Position numbers and translations under genes: made by a program
Assembly: GCF_001423525.1 (NCBI RefSeq)
Contig: NZ_LMOI01000021.1
Location: 172-64,171 of the forward strand
DNA length: 64,000 bases
Direction: 5' to 3'
DNA from: Arthrobacter sp. Leaf137
GTDB taxonomy: Bacteria > Actinomycetota > Actinomycetes > Actinomycetales > Micrococcaceae
Notes under the pieces: model-generated
The model's input: the letters and a program-made list of their open reading frames with translations, nothing else
What the model was told of the DNA's origin: nothing
Database searches by the model: none
In this document: positions 13,785 through 24,382 of the stretch, one piece after another
Layout of the letters: the number at the start of each line of letters is the position of its first letter
How positions within the stretch are numbered: position 1 is the first letter of the stretch

Positions 13785-14740
13785 GCGTTTGTCTCCTCGT
13801 CCGGGATTACCTGGGTGCCGATGCCCGCGGTGGTGAAAGTTTCCAGAAGCATGGAGTGGGGCAGTCGCCCGTCCACGATGTGTGCCCGCTCCACGCCCTC
13901 GTCGATGGCCTTGAGGCAGGCGGCCATCTTGGGGATCATGCCCGACTCGAGGCTGGGCAGCATGTCCCGCAGTTCCGTCGCCGTGAGCGAGGAGATCAGC
14001 GAGGACTTGTCCGGCCAGTTGGCGTAGAGGCCTTCGACGTCGGTCAGGATCACCAGCTTCGAAGCGCCGAGGGCGGACGCCACAGCCGCGGCTGCGGTGT
14101 CCGCGTTGACGTTCAGGACCTGGCCGGTGGGCTGGAAGCGCGCAGCGCCGGGAACGCCGTCGCCGCCGTCGACGATTTCGGGAGCAACGGTGGAGATGAC
14201 CGGGATGCGTCCGGCGTCGAGGATGTCCACGATGCCTGCGGGGTCGACGCCGACCACCTCGCCTACCAGCCCGAGGTCCACAGCTTCGCCGTCCACCACG
14301 GTCCCGGTGCGGACGGCGCGCAGCAGGCCGCCGTCTTCGCCGGACATGCCCACTGCGTAGGGGCCGTGGGAGTTGATGAGGCCCACAAGTTCCCTGCCCA
14401 CCTGGCCGGTGAGGACCATGCGGACCACATCCATCGCTTCCGGGGTGGTGACGCGGAGGCCGCCCTTGAATTCGGATTCGATGCCCAGCCGGCCCAGCAT
14501 GGCATTGATCTGTGGGCCGCCGCCATGGACCACCACGGGATGAATGCCTACATGGTGCAGGAAGACGATGTCCTCGGCGAAGGCCCGGCGGAGTTCGTCG
14601 TTGACCATTGCGTTGCCGCCGTACTTGATCACCATGGTGGTGCCGGCGAACCGCTGGATCCAGGGAAGGGCTTCGATCAGGGTCGCAGCCTTGTCCTGGG
14701 CGTCGGACATGCTGGTGTTCTCACGCGTCTGGGTGTTCAT
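13781..14740 (-). CDS. argB: Acetylglutamate kinase
   Basis: Amino-acid kinase family, 319 residues, phosphorylates N-acetylglutamate. Early KYGGNAM (about 39-45), the VHGGGPQI loop (about 71-78) and a C-terminal [14 protein letters not shown] segment are typical. The start at 14740 is preferred because GGAAGAG lies 7 nt upstream; an internal ATG ten codons later is possible. Confidence 0.97.
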
Positions 14741-14788
14741 GCTGTCTCTTCCGCAAAAGTAGGCAAACGTGCTGGCAACGTTCAGCGC

Positions 14789-17046
<2,258 letters not shown>

Positions 17047-17137
17047 GGTGGTTGTGGAACATTCGAAGGCCCGGGATCCAAGGGAATCCTTAGGATGGTT
17101 GGAGCAGCCGGAGACGCCGGCCCGGGAAAGGGAAGCA

Positions 17138-18103
17138 ATGACGCACGCAATCGTCGCACGCCAGGCAGGCGGACCGGAAGTCCTCGAGTACACGGAGATT
17201 GACCGGCCGGTCCCGGGCCCGGGACAGTTGCTGGTCAAGGTCGGAGCGGCCGGGGTCAACTTCATAGATACCTACAAGCGGGGCGGTGTCTACAAGGTCC
17301 AGTACCCCTTCATCCCGGGTTCGGAAGCCGCCGGCACAGTGGAGGCCGTGGGTGACGGGGTGACCTCGTTTACCGCCGGGGACCGCGTCGCCACGGCCGA
17401 GGGCGTCAACTGTTACGCGGAGTATGCGCTGGTGGATGAAGACGCCGCGCTCCCGGTGCCCGCCGGGCTGGATGACTTCACCGCAGCAGCCCTCCCCCTG
17501 CAGGGCATGACGGCCCATTACCTGATGAACTCCACCTTCAAGGTGGAACCCGGCCACACCGTCCTGCTGCATGCCGGCGCCGGCGGCGTGGGGCTGCTCC
17601 TCATCCAACTGCTGAAGGCCCGCGGCGCCCAGGTCATCACCACCGTGTCCACCGACGAAAAGGAACAGCTGGCCCGTGAAGCAGGCGCTGACCACGTGCT
17701 GCGGTACGAGGGCTTTGCGGCGCGGGTCCGCGGGATTACCGGCGGCACCGGCGCGGAAGTGGTCTACGACGGCGTTGGCAAGGACACGTTCGACGGCTCA
17801 CTGGAGGCCCTTCGGATCCGCGGAACCCTGGTGCTCTTCGGCGCTGCGTCCGGCCCCGTCCCGCCGGTGGATCCGCAGCGCCTCAATGCCGGCGGCTCGC
17901 TGTTCCTGACCCGGCCCACCATGGGGCACTACCTCCAGGATGCCGCCGAGCGGCGGTGGCGCTCGGGCGAAATTTTCGCAGCCGCGGCCGACGGCACCCT
18001 CAAGGTCCGCGTCGGCGGGCGCTACCCGCTGTCCCAGGCAGAGCAGGCACACCGGGACCTCGAAGGCCGCCGCACCACCGGCAAGGTGGTGCTGGTTCCC
18101 TGA
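17138..18103 (+). CDS. Quinone oxidoreductase-like NADPH-dependent medium-chain reductase
   Basis: 321-residue zinc-free medium-chain dehydrogenase/reductase. GroES-like N-terminal half (GAAGVNFIDTYKRGG, about 35-49) and Rossmann motif HAGAGGVGLLL (about 144-154). Likely reduces quinones or activated alkenes with NADPH. AAAGGGAAG precedes the ATG. It is divergent from the arg operon and 107 bp upstream of the Pls-like synthetase; functional linkage with either is not evident. Confidence 0.9.
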   Translation: MTHAIVARQAGGPEVLEYTEIDRPVPGPGQLLVKVGAAGVNFIDTYKRGGVYKVQYPFIPGSEAAGTVEAVGDGVTSFTAGDRVATAEGVNCYAEYALVDEDAALPVPAGLDDFTAAALPLQGMTAHYLMNSTFKVEPGHTVLLHAGAGGVGLLLIQLLKARGAQVITTVSTDEKEQLAREAGADHVLRYEGFAARVRGITGGTGAEVVYDGVGKDTFDGSLEALRIRGTLVLFGAASGPVPPVDPQRLNAGGSLFLTRPTMGHYLQDAAERRWRSGEIFAAAADGTLKVRVGGRYPLSQAEQAHRDLEGRRTTGKVVLVP

Positions 18104-18210
18104 GGCCGGGCCACCCCGGCTGAACGTGCGGTGAACTGCGGGTCCCCCCGGCTGGCGGAACCCGGCGCGCCGGACACCTGTTGTTCACCTTGCCGGGGCA
18201 AAATGCCCGG

Positions 18211-21200
18211 GTGACTCAGCAGCAGGTCCCCCTTGGGGATATCCATTCCGGCGCCACGCCGGCCGCGCCCCCTACATCCGGCGGTTCACAGGCCGGTGGA
18301 TCCCCCGAATTGGGGCCGGAAGGGGCTTCAACCCCGGGTTCGGCCCAGTCTCAGGGCACGCACGCGCCGCAGTTCCCGGGGTCACCGGCCGCCCCACCCG
18401 TCCGGACGCTGATTGATATCCTCCAGGACACTGCTGCCCGTTTCCCCGACGCATCGGCGCTCGACGACGGCCGTGTGTCCCTTAGTTACGCCCAGCTCAT
18501 GGACGAAGTACGATCCGCCGGGCGCCGCCTCCACCAGGCGGGCCTCGGTGCCGGCGACCGGATCGGCGTGCGGATTCCTTCAGGCACCAACGAGCTGTAT
18601 GTGTCCATCCTGGCCGTCCTGCTGGTGGGCGCCGCCTACGTCCCGGTTGACGCCGACGATCCCGACGAACGGGCCCGCCTGGTCTTCAACGAGGCCAAAG
18701 TCGCCGCCGTCCTGGAAGGCGGGCAGGTGATCAGGCCCGGCATGGCAGGAGGCCGCCGCCCAGGGCCCTTTGCGGGCGCACGCCCGCCCGTGCCGGATGA
18801 CGACGCCTGGATCATCTTCACTTCCGGCTCCACCGGAACACCCAAGGGCGTTGCGGTCCGGCACCGTTCGGCCGCCGCGTTCGTGGACGCGGAGGCAAGG
18901 ATCTTCCTGCACGGCGATCCCCTGGGACCCCAGGACCGGGTATTGGCGGGGCTCTCCGTGGCCTTCGACGCCTCCTGCGAAGAGATGTGGCTTGCCTGGC
19001 GGCACGGCGCCTGCCTGGTTCCCGCACCACGCGCCCTGGTCCGGACAGGCATGGACCTTGGCCCCTGGCTGATCAACCACGGCATCACCGCCGTTTCCAC
19101 CGTGCCCACCCTCGCGGCACTCTGGCCCGCTGAATCCCTGGAAAACGTCCGCCTGCTCATCTTCGGCGGGGAGGCCTGCCCGCCCGAACTGGCGGAGCGC
19201 CTTGCCGTGGAAGGCCGCGAGGTGTGGAATACCTATGGCCCCACCGAAGCGACAGTAGTGGCCTGCGCAGCCCCCCTGGCAGGTTCCGGCCCCGTGCGGA
19301 TTGGCCTGCCCCTGGACGGCTGGGACCTCGCCGTCGTCGACGCCCGCGGCATTCCGGTGGCCGAAGGCGGGACGGGTGAGCTGATCATCGGCGGCGTCGG
19401 GCTGGCCCGGTACCTTGACCCCGCCAAGGACGCCGAAAAGTACGCTCCCATGCCCAGCCTGGGCTGGGACCGCGCCTACCGCTCCGGCGACCTTGTCCGC
19501 TTCGAGCAGGCGGGCCTCATATTCCAGGGCCGGGCCGACGAGCAGGTCAAACTGGGCGGCCGCCGGATCGAGCTGGGCGAAATCGACTCCGCCATGCAGT
19601 CGCTGCCCGGGGTTGCCGGTGCGGCCGCCGCGGTGCAGACGACGGCGGCGGGCAACCAGATCCTGGTGGGCTACCTGGCACCTGTTGCCGGTGAAGACCT
19701 GGACCTGGCTGAGGCACGCGGGCGCCTGGCAGGAAGCCTGCCGGCTGCGCTGGTGCCCCTCCTGACGGTGGTGGATTCGCTGCCCACCAAGACCAGCGGG
19801 AAGGTGGACAGGCATGCGCTGCCCTGGCCGCTCGCCGGTGCCGGTGCTGCGGAGGCGGACGCTGCTCCCCTGCACCTCCCCGGGGACGCCACCTGGATCG
19901 TGGAGCAATGGAGCAGCATCCTGGGCAGTCCGGTGACATCCCTCGACGCGGACTTCTTCGCGTACGGCGGCGGATCCCTGGCCGCGGCGCAGCTGGTCTC
20001 CGCCCTCCGGGTCCGCTACCCCACCATCACCGTCGCCGACATCTACGCCACACCCCGGGTGGGGGCGCTGGTGGAGCTGGCACGGCAGTCACGGCCCGAT
20101 GGGTCCTTTGGCCCGGCAAAGAACCGCACCGTGCGGCCCACCGCCCGCAAATCCCAGGTGTTCCAGACACTGATGGGCGTTCCACTGCACATCCTGGTGG
20201 GCATGCGCTGGCTGACCTACCTCATGGCAGCCAACAACCTGCTGGCAGGCAATGCCGGGTTCGCCGCAGCTCCCACCGTGTCATGGTGGTGGGTGGCGGC
20301 CTCGTGGCTGGTGTTCGTCAGCCCGGCGGGACGGATGCTGCTGGCGGTGGCCGCCGCGCGGATCCTGCTCCGAGGTGTCAGGCCCGGCACGTATCCGCGT
20401 TCCGGCCGTGTCCACCTCCGGCTCTGGCTGGCAGAGCAGATCCAGGACCTGGCCGGCGCCATCAGCCTGGGAAGCGCAGCGTGGGTGCCCTACTACGCCC
20501 GGGCTCTCGGCGCGAAGATTGGCCGGGACGTCCAGCTGCACTCGCTGCCGCCGGTGACAGGGCTGCTCACGCTGGGCCGGGGCGCCAACGTGGAGCCGGA
20601 GGTGGATTTGTCCGGGTGGTGGATCGACGGCGACCACGTCCACATCGGCGCGATCCGGATCGGTGCCAGCGCCTCGGTGGGCGCCCGCAGCACGCTGATG
20701 CCCGGAACGTCCATCGGCGCAGGGGCGCAAGTGGAGGCGGGCTCAGCGGTCTCCGGGAAGGTCAAGGCCGGGCAGCTGGTGGCCGGCTCGCCCGCCCGCC
20801 GGCAGGGCAAAGCCAAGCATTCCGCTCCTGCAGCCCCGGTCCTGGGCCCCGTGGCAGCCAAAGCCTGGTTCGGCGGATTCGCGCTGGCCTCGGCAGTACT
20901 GTCCCTGCTGCCCTTCGTGTCCGCGGCGGCGGCCGCCTGGGTGGCATACCTGTTCATCCAGGGGGGCACCTCCCTCAGCGGCGCGCTGCCGAGGCTCCTG
21001 CTCGCGCTCGCGCCGGCTGCGCTCACCTGGTTCGCGGCCAACGCCCTCCTCATCCTTGCCGCAACCCGGCTCCTCAGCGTTGGCATCACCGAGGGCTACC
21101 ACCGGGTCCGCAGCAGGGTGGGCTGGCAAATCTGGGCCACCGAACGCGTCCTCGACCTTGCCAGGGACCTGCTGTTCCCCATCTATGCCAGCCTCTTCAC

Positions 21201-22263
21201 GCCGGTGTGGCTGCGCCTGCTGGGAGCAAAAATCGGCAAGAACGTGGAGGCCTCCACGGTGCTGCTGATCCCCAAGATGACCACCGTGGGCGAAGGTGCC
21301 TTCCTGGCGGACGACACCATGGTGGCCTCTTACGAGCTGGATGGCGGGTGGCTGCGCGTGGCCCCGGCCAAGATCGGCAAACGGTCCTTCCTGGGCAACT
21401 CCGGCATGACCGCAGCGGGCCGGAACGTCCCCAAGAACTCGCTGGTCGCGGTCCTCTCCGCAACGCCGGCCAAGGCCAAATCCGGCACGTCCTGGCTGGG
21501 CAGTCCGCCGGTCCGCCTCCGCCGCACAGCGATCGCCTCCGACGACACCCGCACCTTCCAGCCCCCGCTGAAGCTCAGGGTCGCCAGGACGCTGTGGGAG
21601 CTGTGCAGGTTCCTGCCCGTGATGCTCACCGTGGGTATTGCCGGCGGCGCCATGCTGGTCTTCGACTGGTTGGCCGCCACCTTCAACTATGGGGTGGCAG
21701 CCCTGCTCAGCGGCGTCGTCATGCTGCTGGCCGGTTTCGTGGCCGCGTTCTCCGCCGTTGCCGCCAAATGGATCCTGGTGGGACGGATCCGGGCCGGCGA
21801 GCACCCCCTCTGGAGCTCGTTCATCTGGCGCAACGAAGTGGTGGACAGCTTCATCGAACTGGTCAGTGCACCATGGTTCGCCCGCGCCGCGTCCGGCACC
21901 CCGGCACTGGTCTGGTGGCTGCGTGCCCTCGGGGCGAAGATCGGGACGGGCACGTGGTGCGAAAGCTACTGGCTGCCCGAGGCGGACCTGGTGATCCTCG
22001 GCCGGAACGCCACCGTCAACCGGGGCTGCGTGGTGCAGACGCACCTGTTCCACGACAGGGTGATGAGCATTGACGCTGTTACCCTCGAAGACGGGGCCAC
22101 CATGGGCCCGCACGGGGTCATCCTGCCCCAGGCCAGCGTGGGTGCCGGTGGAACGGTGGGTCCCGCGTCCCTGGTGATGCGCGGCGAGACCGTCCCGGCC
22201 GCCACGTACTGGATGGGCAACCCGGTCAGCCCGTGGAACGGCCCCGCAACACCGTCTGCCTAG
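18211..22263 (+). CDS. Pls/PosA-type membrane nonribosomal peptide synthetase (poly-amino-acid synthetase-like)
   Basis: 1350 residues. An adenylation domain covers about 50-555 (IIFTSGSTGTPKG at 201, FDASCEE at 252, YGPTE at 342, YRSGDLVRF, and a LPTKTSGK lysine at 531). A carrier domain follows, with the pantetheine serine in GGGSL at 589. Then come three pairs of membrane helices alternating with three left-handed beta-helix acyltransferase-like domains: TM 655-720, LbH 780-870, TM 887-955, LbH 1003-1087, TM 1133-1190, LbH 1239-1343. This matches S. albulus epsilon-poly-L-lysine synthetase (about 1319 residues), which joins one amino acid repeatedly without a thioesterase. The specificity code read is D-A-E-S-I-G-T-V-V-K. 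GTG start assumed; there is no clear binding site. Product is unproven. Confidence 0.85.
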   Translation: MTQQQVPLGDIHSGATPAAPPTSGGSQAGGSPELGPEGASTPGSAQSQGTHAPQFPGSPAAPPVRTLIDILQDTAARFPDASALDDGRVSLSYAQLMDEVRSAGRRLHQAGLGAGDRIGVRIPSGTNELYVSILAVLLVGAAYVPVDADDPDERARLVFNEAKVAAVLEGGQVIRPGMAGGRRPGPFAGARPPVPDDDAWIIFTSGSTGTPKGVAVRHRSAAAFVDAEARIFLHGDPLGPQDRVLAGLSVAFDASCEEMWLAWRHGACLVPAPRALVRTGMDLGPWLINHGITAVSTVPTLAALWPAESLENVRLLIFGGEACPPELAERLAVEGREVWNTYGPTEATVVACAAPLAGSGPVRIGLPLDGWDLAVVDARGIPVAEGGTGELIIGGVGLARYLDPAKDAEKYAPMPSLGWDRAYRSGDLVRFEQAGLIFQGRADEQVKLGGRRIELGEIDSAMQSLPGVAGAAAAVQTTAAGNQILVGYLAPVAGEDLDLAEARGRLAGSLPAALVPLLTVVDSLPTKTSGKVDRHALPWPLAGAGAAEADAAPLHLPGDATWIVEQWSSILGSPVTSLDADFFAYGGGSLAAAQLVSALRVRYPTITVADIYATPRVGALVELARQSRPDGSFGPAKNRTVRPTARKSQVFQTLMGVPLHILVGMRWLTYLMAANNLLAGNAGFAAAPTVSWWWVAASWLVFVSPAGRMLLAVAAARILLRGVRPGTYPRSGRVHLRLWLAEQIQDLAGAISLGSAAWVPYYARALGAKIGRDVQLHSLPPVTGLLTLGRGANVEPEVDLSGWWIDGDHVHIGAIRIGASASVGARSTLMPGTSIGAGAQVEAGSAVSGKVKAGQLVAGSPARRQGKAKHSAPAAPVLGPVAAKAWFGGFALASAVLSLLPFVSAAAAAWVAYLFIQGGTSLSGALPRLLLALAPAALTWFAANALLILAATRLLSVGITEGYHRVRSRVGWQIWATERVLDLARDLLFPIYASLFTPVWLRLLGAKIGKNVEASTVLLIPKMTTVGEGAFLADDTMVASYELDGGWLRVAPAKIGKRSFLGNSGMTAAGRNVPKNSLVAVLSATPAKAKSGTSWLGSPPVRLRRTAIASDDTRTFQPPLKLRVARTLWELCRFLPVMLTVGIAGGAMLVFDWLAATFNYGVAALLSGVVMLLAGFVAAFSAVAAKWILVGRIRAGEHPLWSSFIWRNEVVDSFIELVSAPWFARAASGTPALVWWLRALGAKIGTGTWCESYWLPEADLVILGRNATVNRGCVVQTHLFHDRVMSIDAVTLEDGATMGPHGVILPQASVGAGGTVGPASLVMRGETVPAATYWMGNPVSPWNGPATPSA

Positions 22264-22278
22264 CAACCGAAGGTCGCC

Positions 22279-23640
22279 ATGAGTTCTCCAGCATCAGCCG
22301 CCCGCGGCAACGTGGCCGCGTCCAGCGGTGCGGCTCCCGATCCCTACATGCCGGGCGCGGGCACCAACGCCTACCGGGTGGAACGCTACGAACTGGACCT
22401 GGACTACCGCGTGGCCAGCAACCGCCTGAGCGGCAGGGCGGTGCTGCACGGCGTCGCCTGCGTGGCGACGTCGGCCATTGTCCTTGACCTGGTGGGGCTC
22501 CGCGCCACCAAGGTCCAGCTCAATGGCGGCAGGGCACTGCGGTTCAACCAGCGCGCCGGGCAGCTGGTGGCCTCAACCCCGGCTCCCCTCCAGGCGGACG
22601 AGCCCTTCACCATCGAAGTCCGCTACGGGGGCAACCCGTCGCCGCGGCGGGGCCTATGGGGCGAAGTGGGCTGGGAAGAACTGACCGACGGCGTGCTGGT
22701 GGCCGGGCAGCCCAACGGCGCACCATCCTGGTTTCCCTGCAACGACCATCCCCGCGACAAGGCCAGCTACAGGTTCACGGTGACTACCGACGCGAACTAC
22801 CGCGCCGTCTGCAACGGAGTGCTGCAGTCGCGCACCACCCGGTCCAGCCGGGAAACCTGGGTGTACGAGCAGGCTGAGCCCATGCCCGCGTACCTTGCCA
22901 CCGTACAGATCGGCCGGTACGGCCTGCTGGAACTGGATGCCGGGCGCTCCGGACCACAGGTGCCGCAGTCCGTCGCCGTCTCCCCCGCGCTCGCCGACCA
23001 GGCACGCGCCGGGCTGGCCCTGCAGCCGGCCATGATGCGGACGTTCAGCAGCTGCTTTGGGCCCTACCCGTTCGCCGGGCACACGGTGGTGGTCACCGAG
23101 GACGAGCTGGAGATCCCGCTTGAAGCCCAGGGGCTGTCCATCCTCGGCCCCAACCATTTGACGGCGGACTGGGAGTCGCAGCGGCTGATCGCCCACGAGC
23201 TCTCGCATCAGTGGTTCGGAAACTCCGTGACGGCCGCCAGCTGGCAGGACATCTGGCTCCACGAGGGCTTCGCCTGCTATGCCGAATGGATCTGGTCCGA
23301 GGAAGCCGGCGTGATGTCAGTCGCCGCCCGGGCTGGCGCCGCGTGGCGCGGGCTGAAGGCCGATGCGCAGGACCTTCTGGTGGGCGATCCGGGGCCGCAG
23401 CATATGTTCGATGACCGGGTTTACAAGCGGGGCGCCCTGGCCGTGCACGCCGTCCGCGTGGCAGTAGGTGATCTCGCCTTCTTTGCGCTGCTGCAGGAGT
23501 GGACCGCCACCCACCGGCACGGCTCGGTCAGCACGCATGACTTCATCATGGCCGTGGACCGTGCCACCGCCATCGACACCGAGGCGCTGCTGCACCCGTG
23601 GCTGTATGAGGAACTCCTGCCGCCGCTGCCGGCAGGCTGA
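22279..23640 (+). CDS. M1 family zinc metallopeptidase
   Basis: 453 residues, shorter than typical 850-residue aminopeptidase N because it holds only the N-terminal beta and catalytic domains. The zinc site is HELSHQWFGN (about 304-313) with the third ligand glutamate in WLHEGFACYAEW 18 residues later. No signal peptide or membrane helix is seen, so it is probably cytoplasmic. The ATG follows the synthetase stop by 15 nt with GAAGG between, implying one operon. In the epsilon-poly-lysine producer a zinc aminopeptidase-like enzyme degrades the polymer; a similar trimming or self-protection role is an inference here. Confidence 0.9.
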   Translation: MSSPASAARGNVAASSGAAPDPYMPGAGTNAYRVERYELDLDYRVASNRLSGRAVLHGVACVATSAIVLDLVGLRATKVQLNGGRALRFNQRAGQLVASTPAPLQADEPFTIEVRYGGNPSPRRGLWGEVGWEELTDGVLVAGQPNGAPSWFPCNDHPRDKASYRFTVTTDANYRAVCNGVLQSRTTRSSRETWVYEQAEPMPAYLATVQIGRYGLLELDAGRSGPQVPQSVAVSPALADQARAGLALQPAMMRTFSSCFGPYPFAGHTVVVTEDELEIPLEAQGLSILGPNHLTADWESQRLIAHELSHQWFGNSVTAASWQDIWLHEGFACYAEWIWSEEAGVMSVAARAGAAWRGLKADAQDLLVGDPGPQHMFDDRVYKRGALAVHAVRVAVGDLAFFALLQEWTATHRHGSVSTHDFIMAVDRATAIDTEALLHPWLYEELLPPLPAG

Positions 23641-23659
23641 CGCCCCGTTCCGGTGCTGC

Positions 23660-24343
23660 CTAAGGGCGTCCGGGCGTCAGGGAAAGCGCGACGGCGGCCG
23701 CCAACTGCGCGGGCAGCCCGGTTTCCGCGGGGGCAAGGTCCCTCAGGCCCGGCAGTTCGCGCACGTCCAGGGACGAGGGCGATGTACGGAGCCCGTCGCC
23801 GGTCATTTTCAGCCACGCCTCTTTCCGGGCCCACAGTTTCGCCTGGGCGGCCGGCCGGCCTTCCGGCGGCACGGTCCGGATGTCCCGGTGTTCAGCGGTG
23901 GTCAGTGCCAGCCCGGCAAATCCGCTGAAGTCGGTACGGGCCGGGTCCTCGATGTCCACGCCGAGGCGCACGTCCGGCCCAAAGTCCTGAACGGCGGCAA
24001 GGAGGGTCCAGCCGGCGGCCCGGGAGAGGCTCAGTGCCAACGGCAGCCGGGTGCCCCGGTAGAAGTAGCCGGGCCTGCCGTGGCTGAGGTCCGCGCCTGA
24101 GCCGCACTGCGGGCAGCTGTAGCAGGCGTCCAAGCTGGTCACGGCCAGGCCCAGCAGGTCAGCGGCGAACCGGCGCTGGGCCAGTCGGGAGGCCAGGAAC
24201 CGGTGGCCGGCCGCGGGCTCCATGGCGCGGGCCCGGCGCAGCTCGGCGCAGTCCAGGAGCCGTTCCGAGTCCTGCACCAGCCCGGCGGCGTCGCCGGCAA
24301 GCGAAAAGGGCGGGACGGCGTGAACCACAAGTTGTGGAGTCAT
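23660..24343 (-). CDS. 4'-phosphopantetheinyl transferase (Sfp type)
   Basis: 227 residues. Attaches the phosphopantetheine arm of CoA to carrier-protein serines. Mg-binding GVDIED (about 127-132) and WARKEAWLKMTGDGL (about 169-183) are intact. A CxxC motif (CYSCPQC, about 74-80) in the N-terminal half is unusual for the family. The gene converges on the M1 peptidase (19-bp gap) and is the obvious activator of the carrier domain in the synthetase. Its ATG and ribosome binding site (AAAGGGCGGG) lie within a strong hairpin, so expression is probably restricted or conditional. Confidence 0.9.
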   Translation of the reverse strand: MTPQLVVHAVPPFSLAGDAAGLVQDSERLLDCAELRRARAMEPAAGHRFLASRLAQRRFAADLLGLAVTSLDACYSCPQCGSGADLSHGRPGYFYRGTRLPLALSLSRAAGWTLLAAVQDFGPDVRLGVDIEDPARTDFSGFAGLALTTAEHRDIRTVPPEGRPAAQAKLWARKEAWLKMTGDGLRTSPSSLDVRELPGLRDLAPAETGLPAQLAAAVALSLTPGRP

Positions 24344-24359
24344 GCCGTCCCGCCCTTTT
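24304..24359. terminator. Bidirectional hairpin enclosing the PPTase start codon
   Basis: A perfect 16-bp inverted repeat (24304-24319 with 24344-24359; arms aaaagggcgggacggc and its complement) encloses an inner 6-bp hairpin CCACAA/TTGTGG. A T-run follows the stem on both strands. On the minus strand the left arm contains the binding site of the phosphopantetheinyl transferase, the ATG lies in the loop, and the right arm encodes its residues 9-14. It also ends pheT transcription. Confidence 0.8.
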
Positions 24360-24382
24360 TGAATCGCCAGCCGGACCAGCGG

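Noticed and set aside
19908..22073. Second 721-codon frame inside the synthetase gene
   Set aside because: Arg/Gly/Pro-rich frame-shadow; the main frame has intact NRPS motifs and membrane helices.
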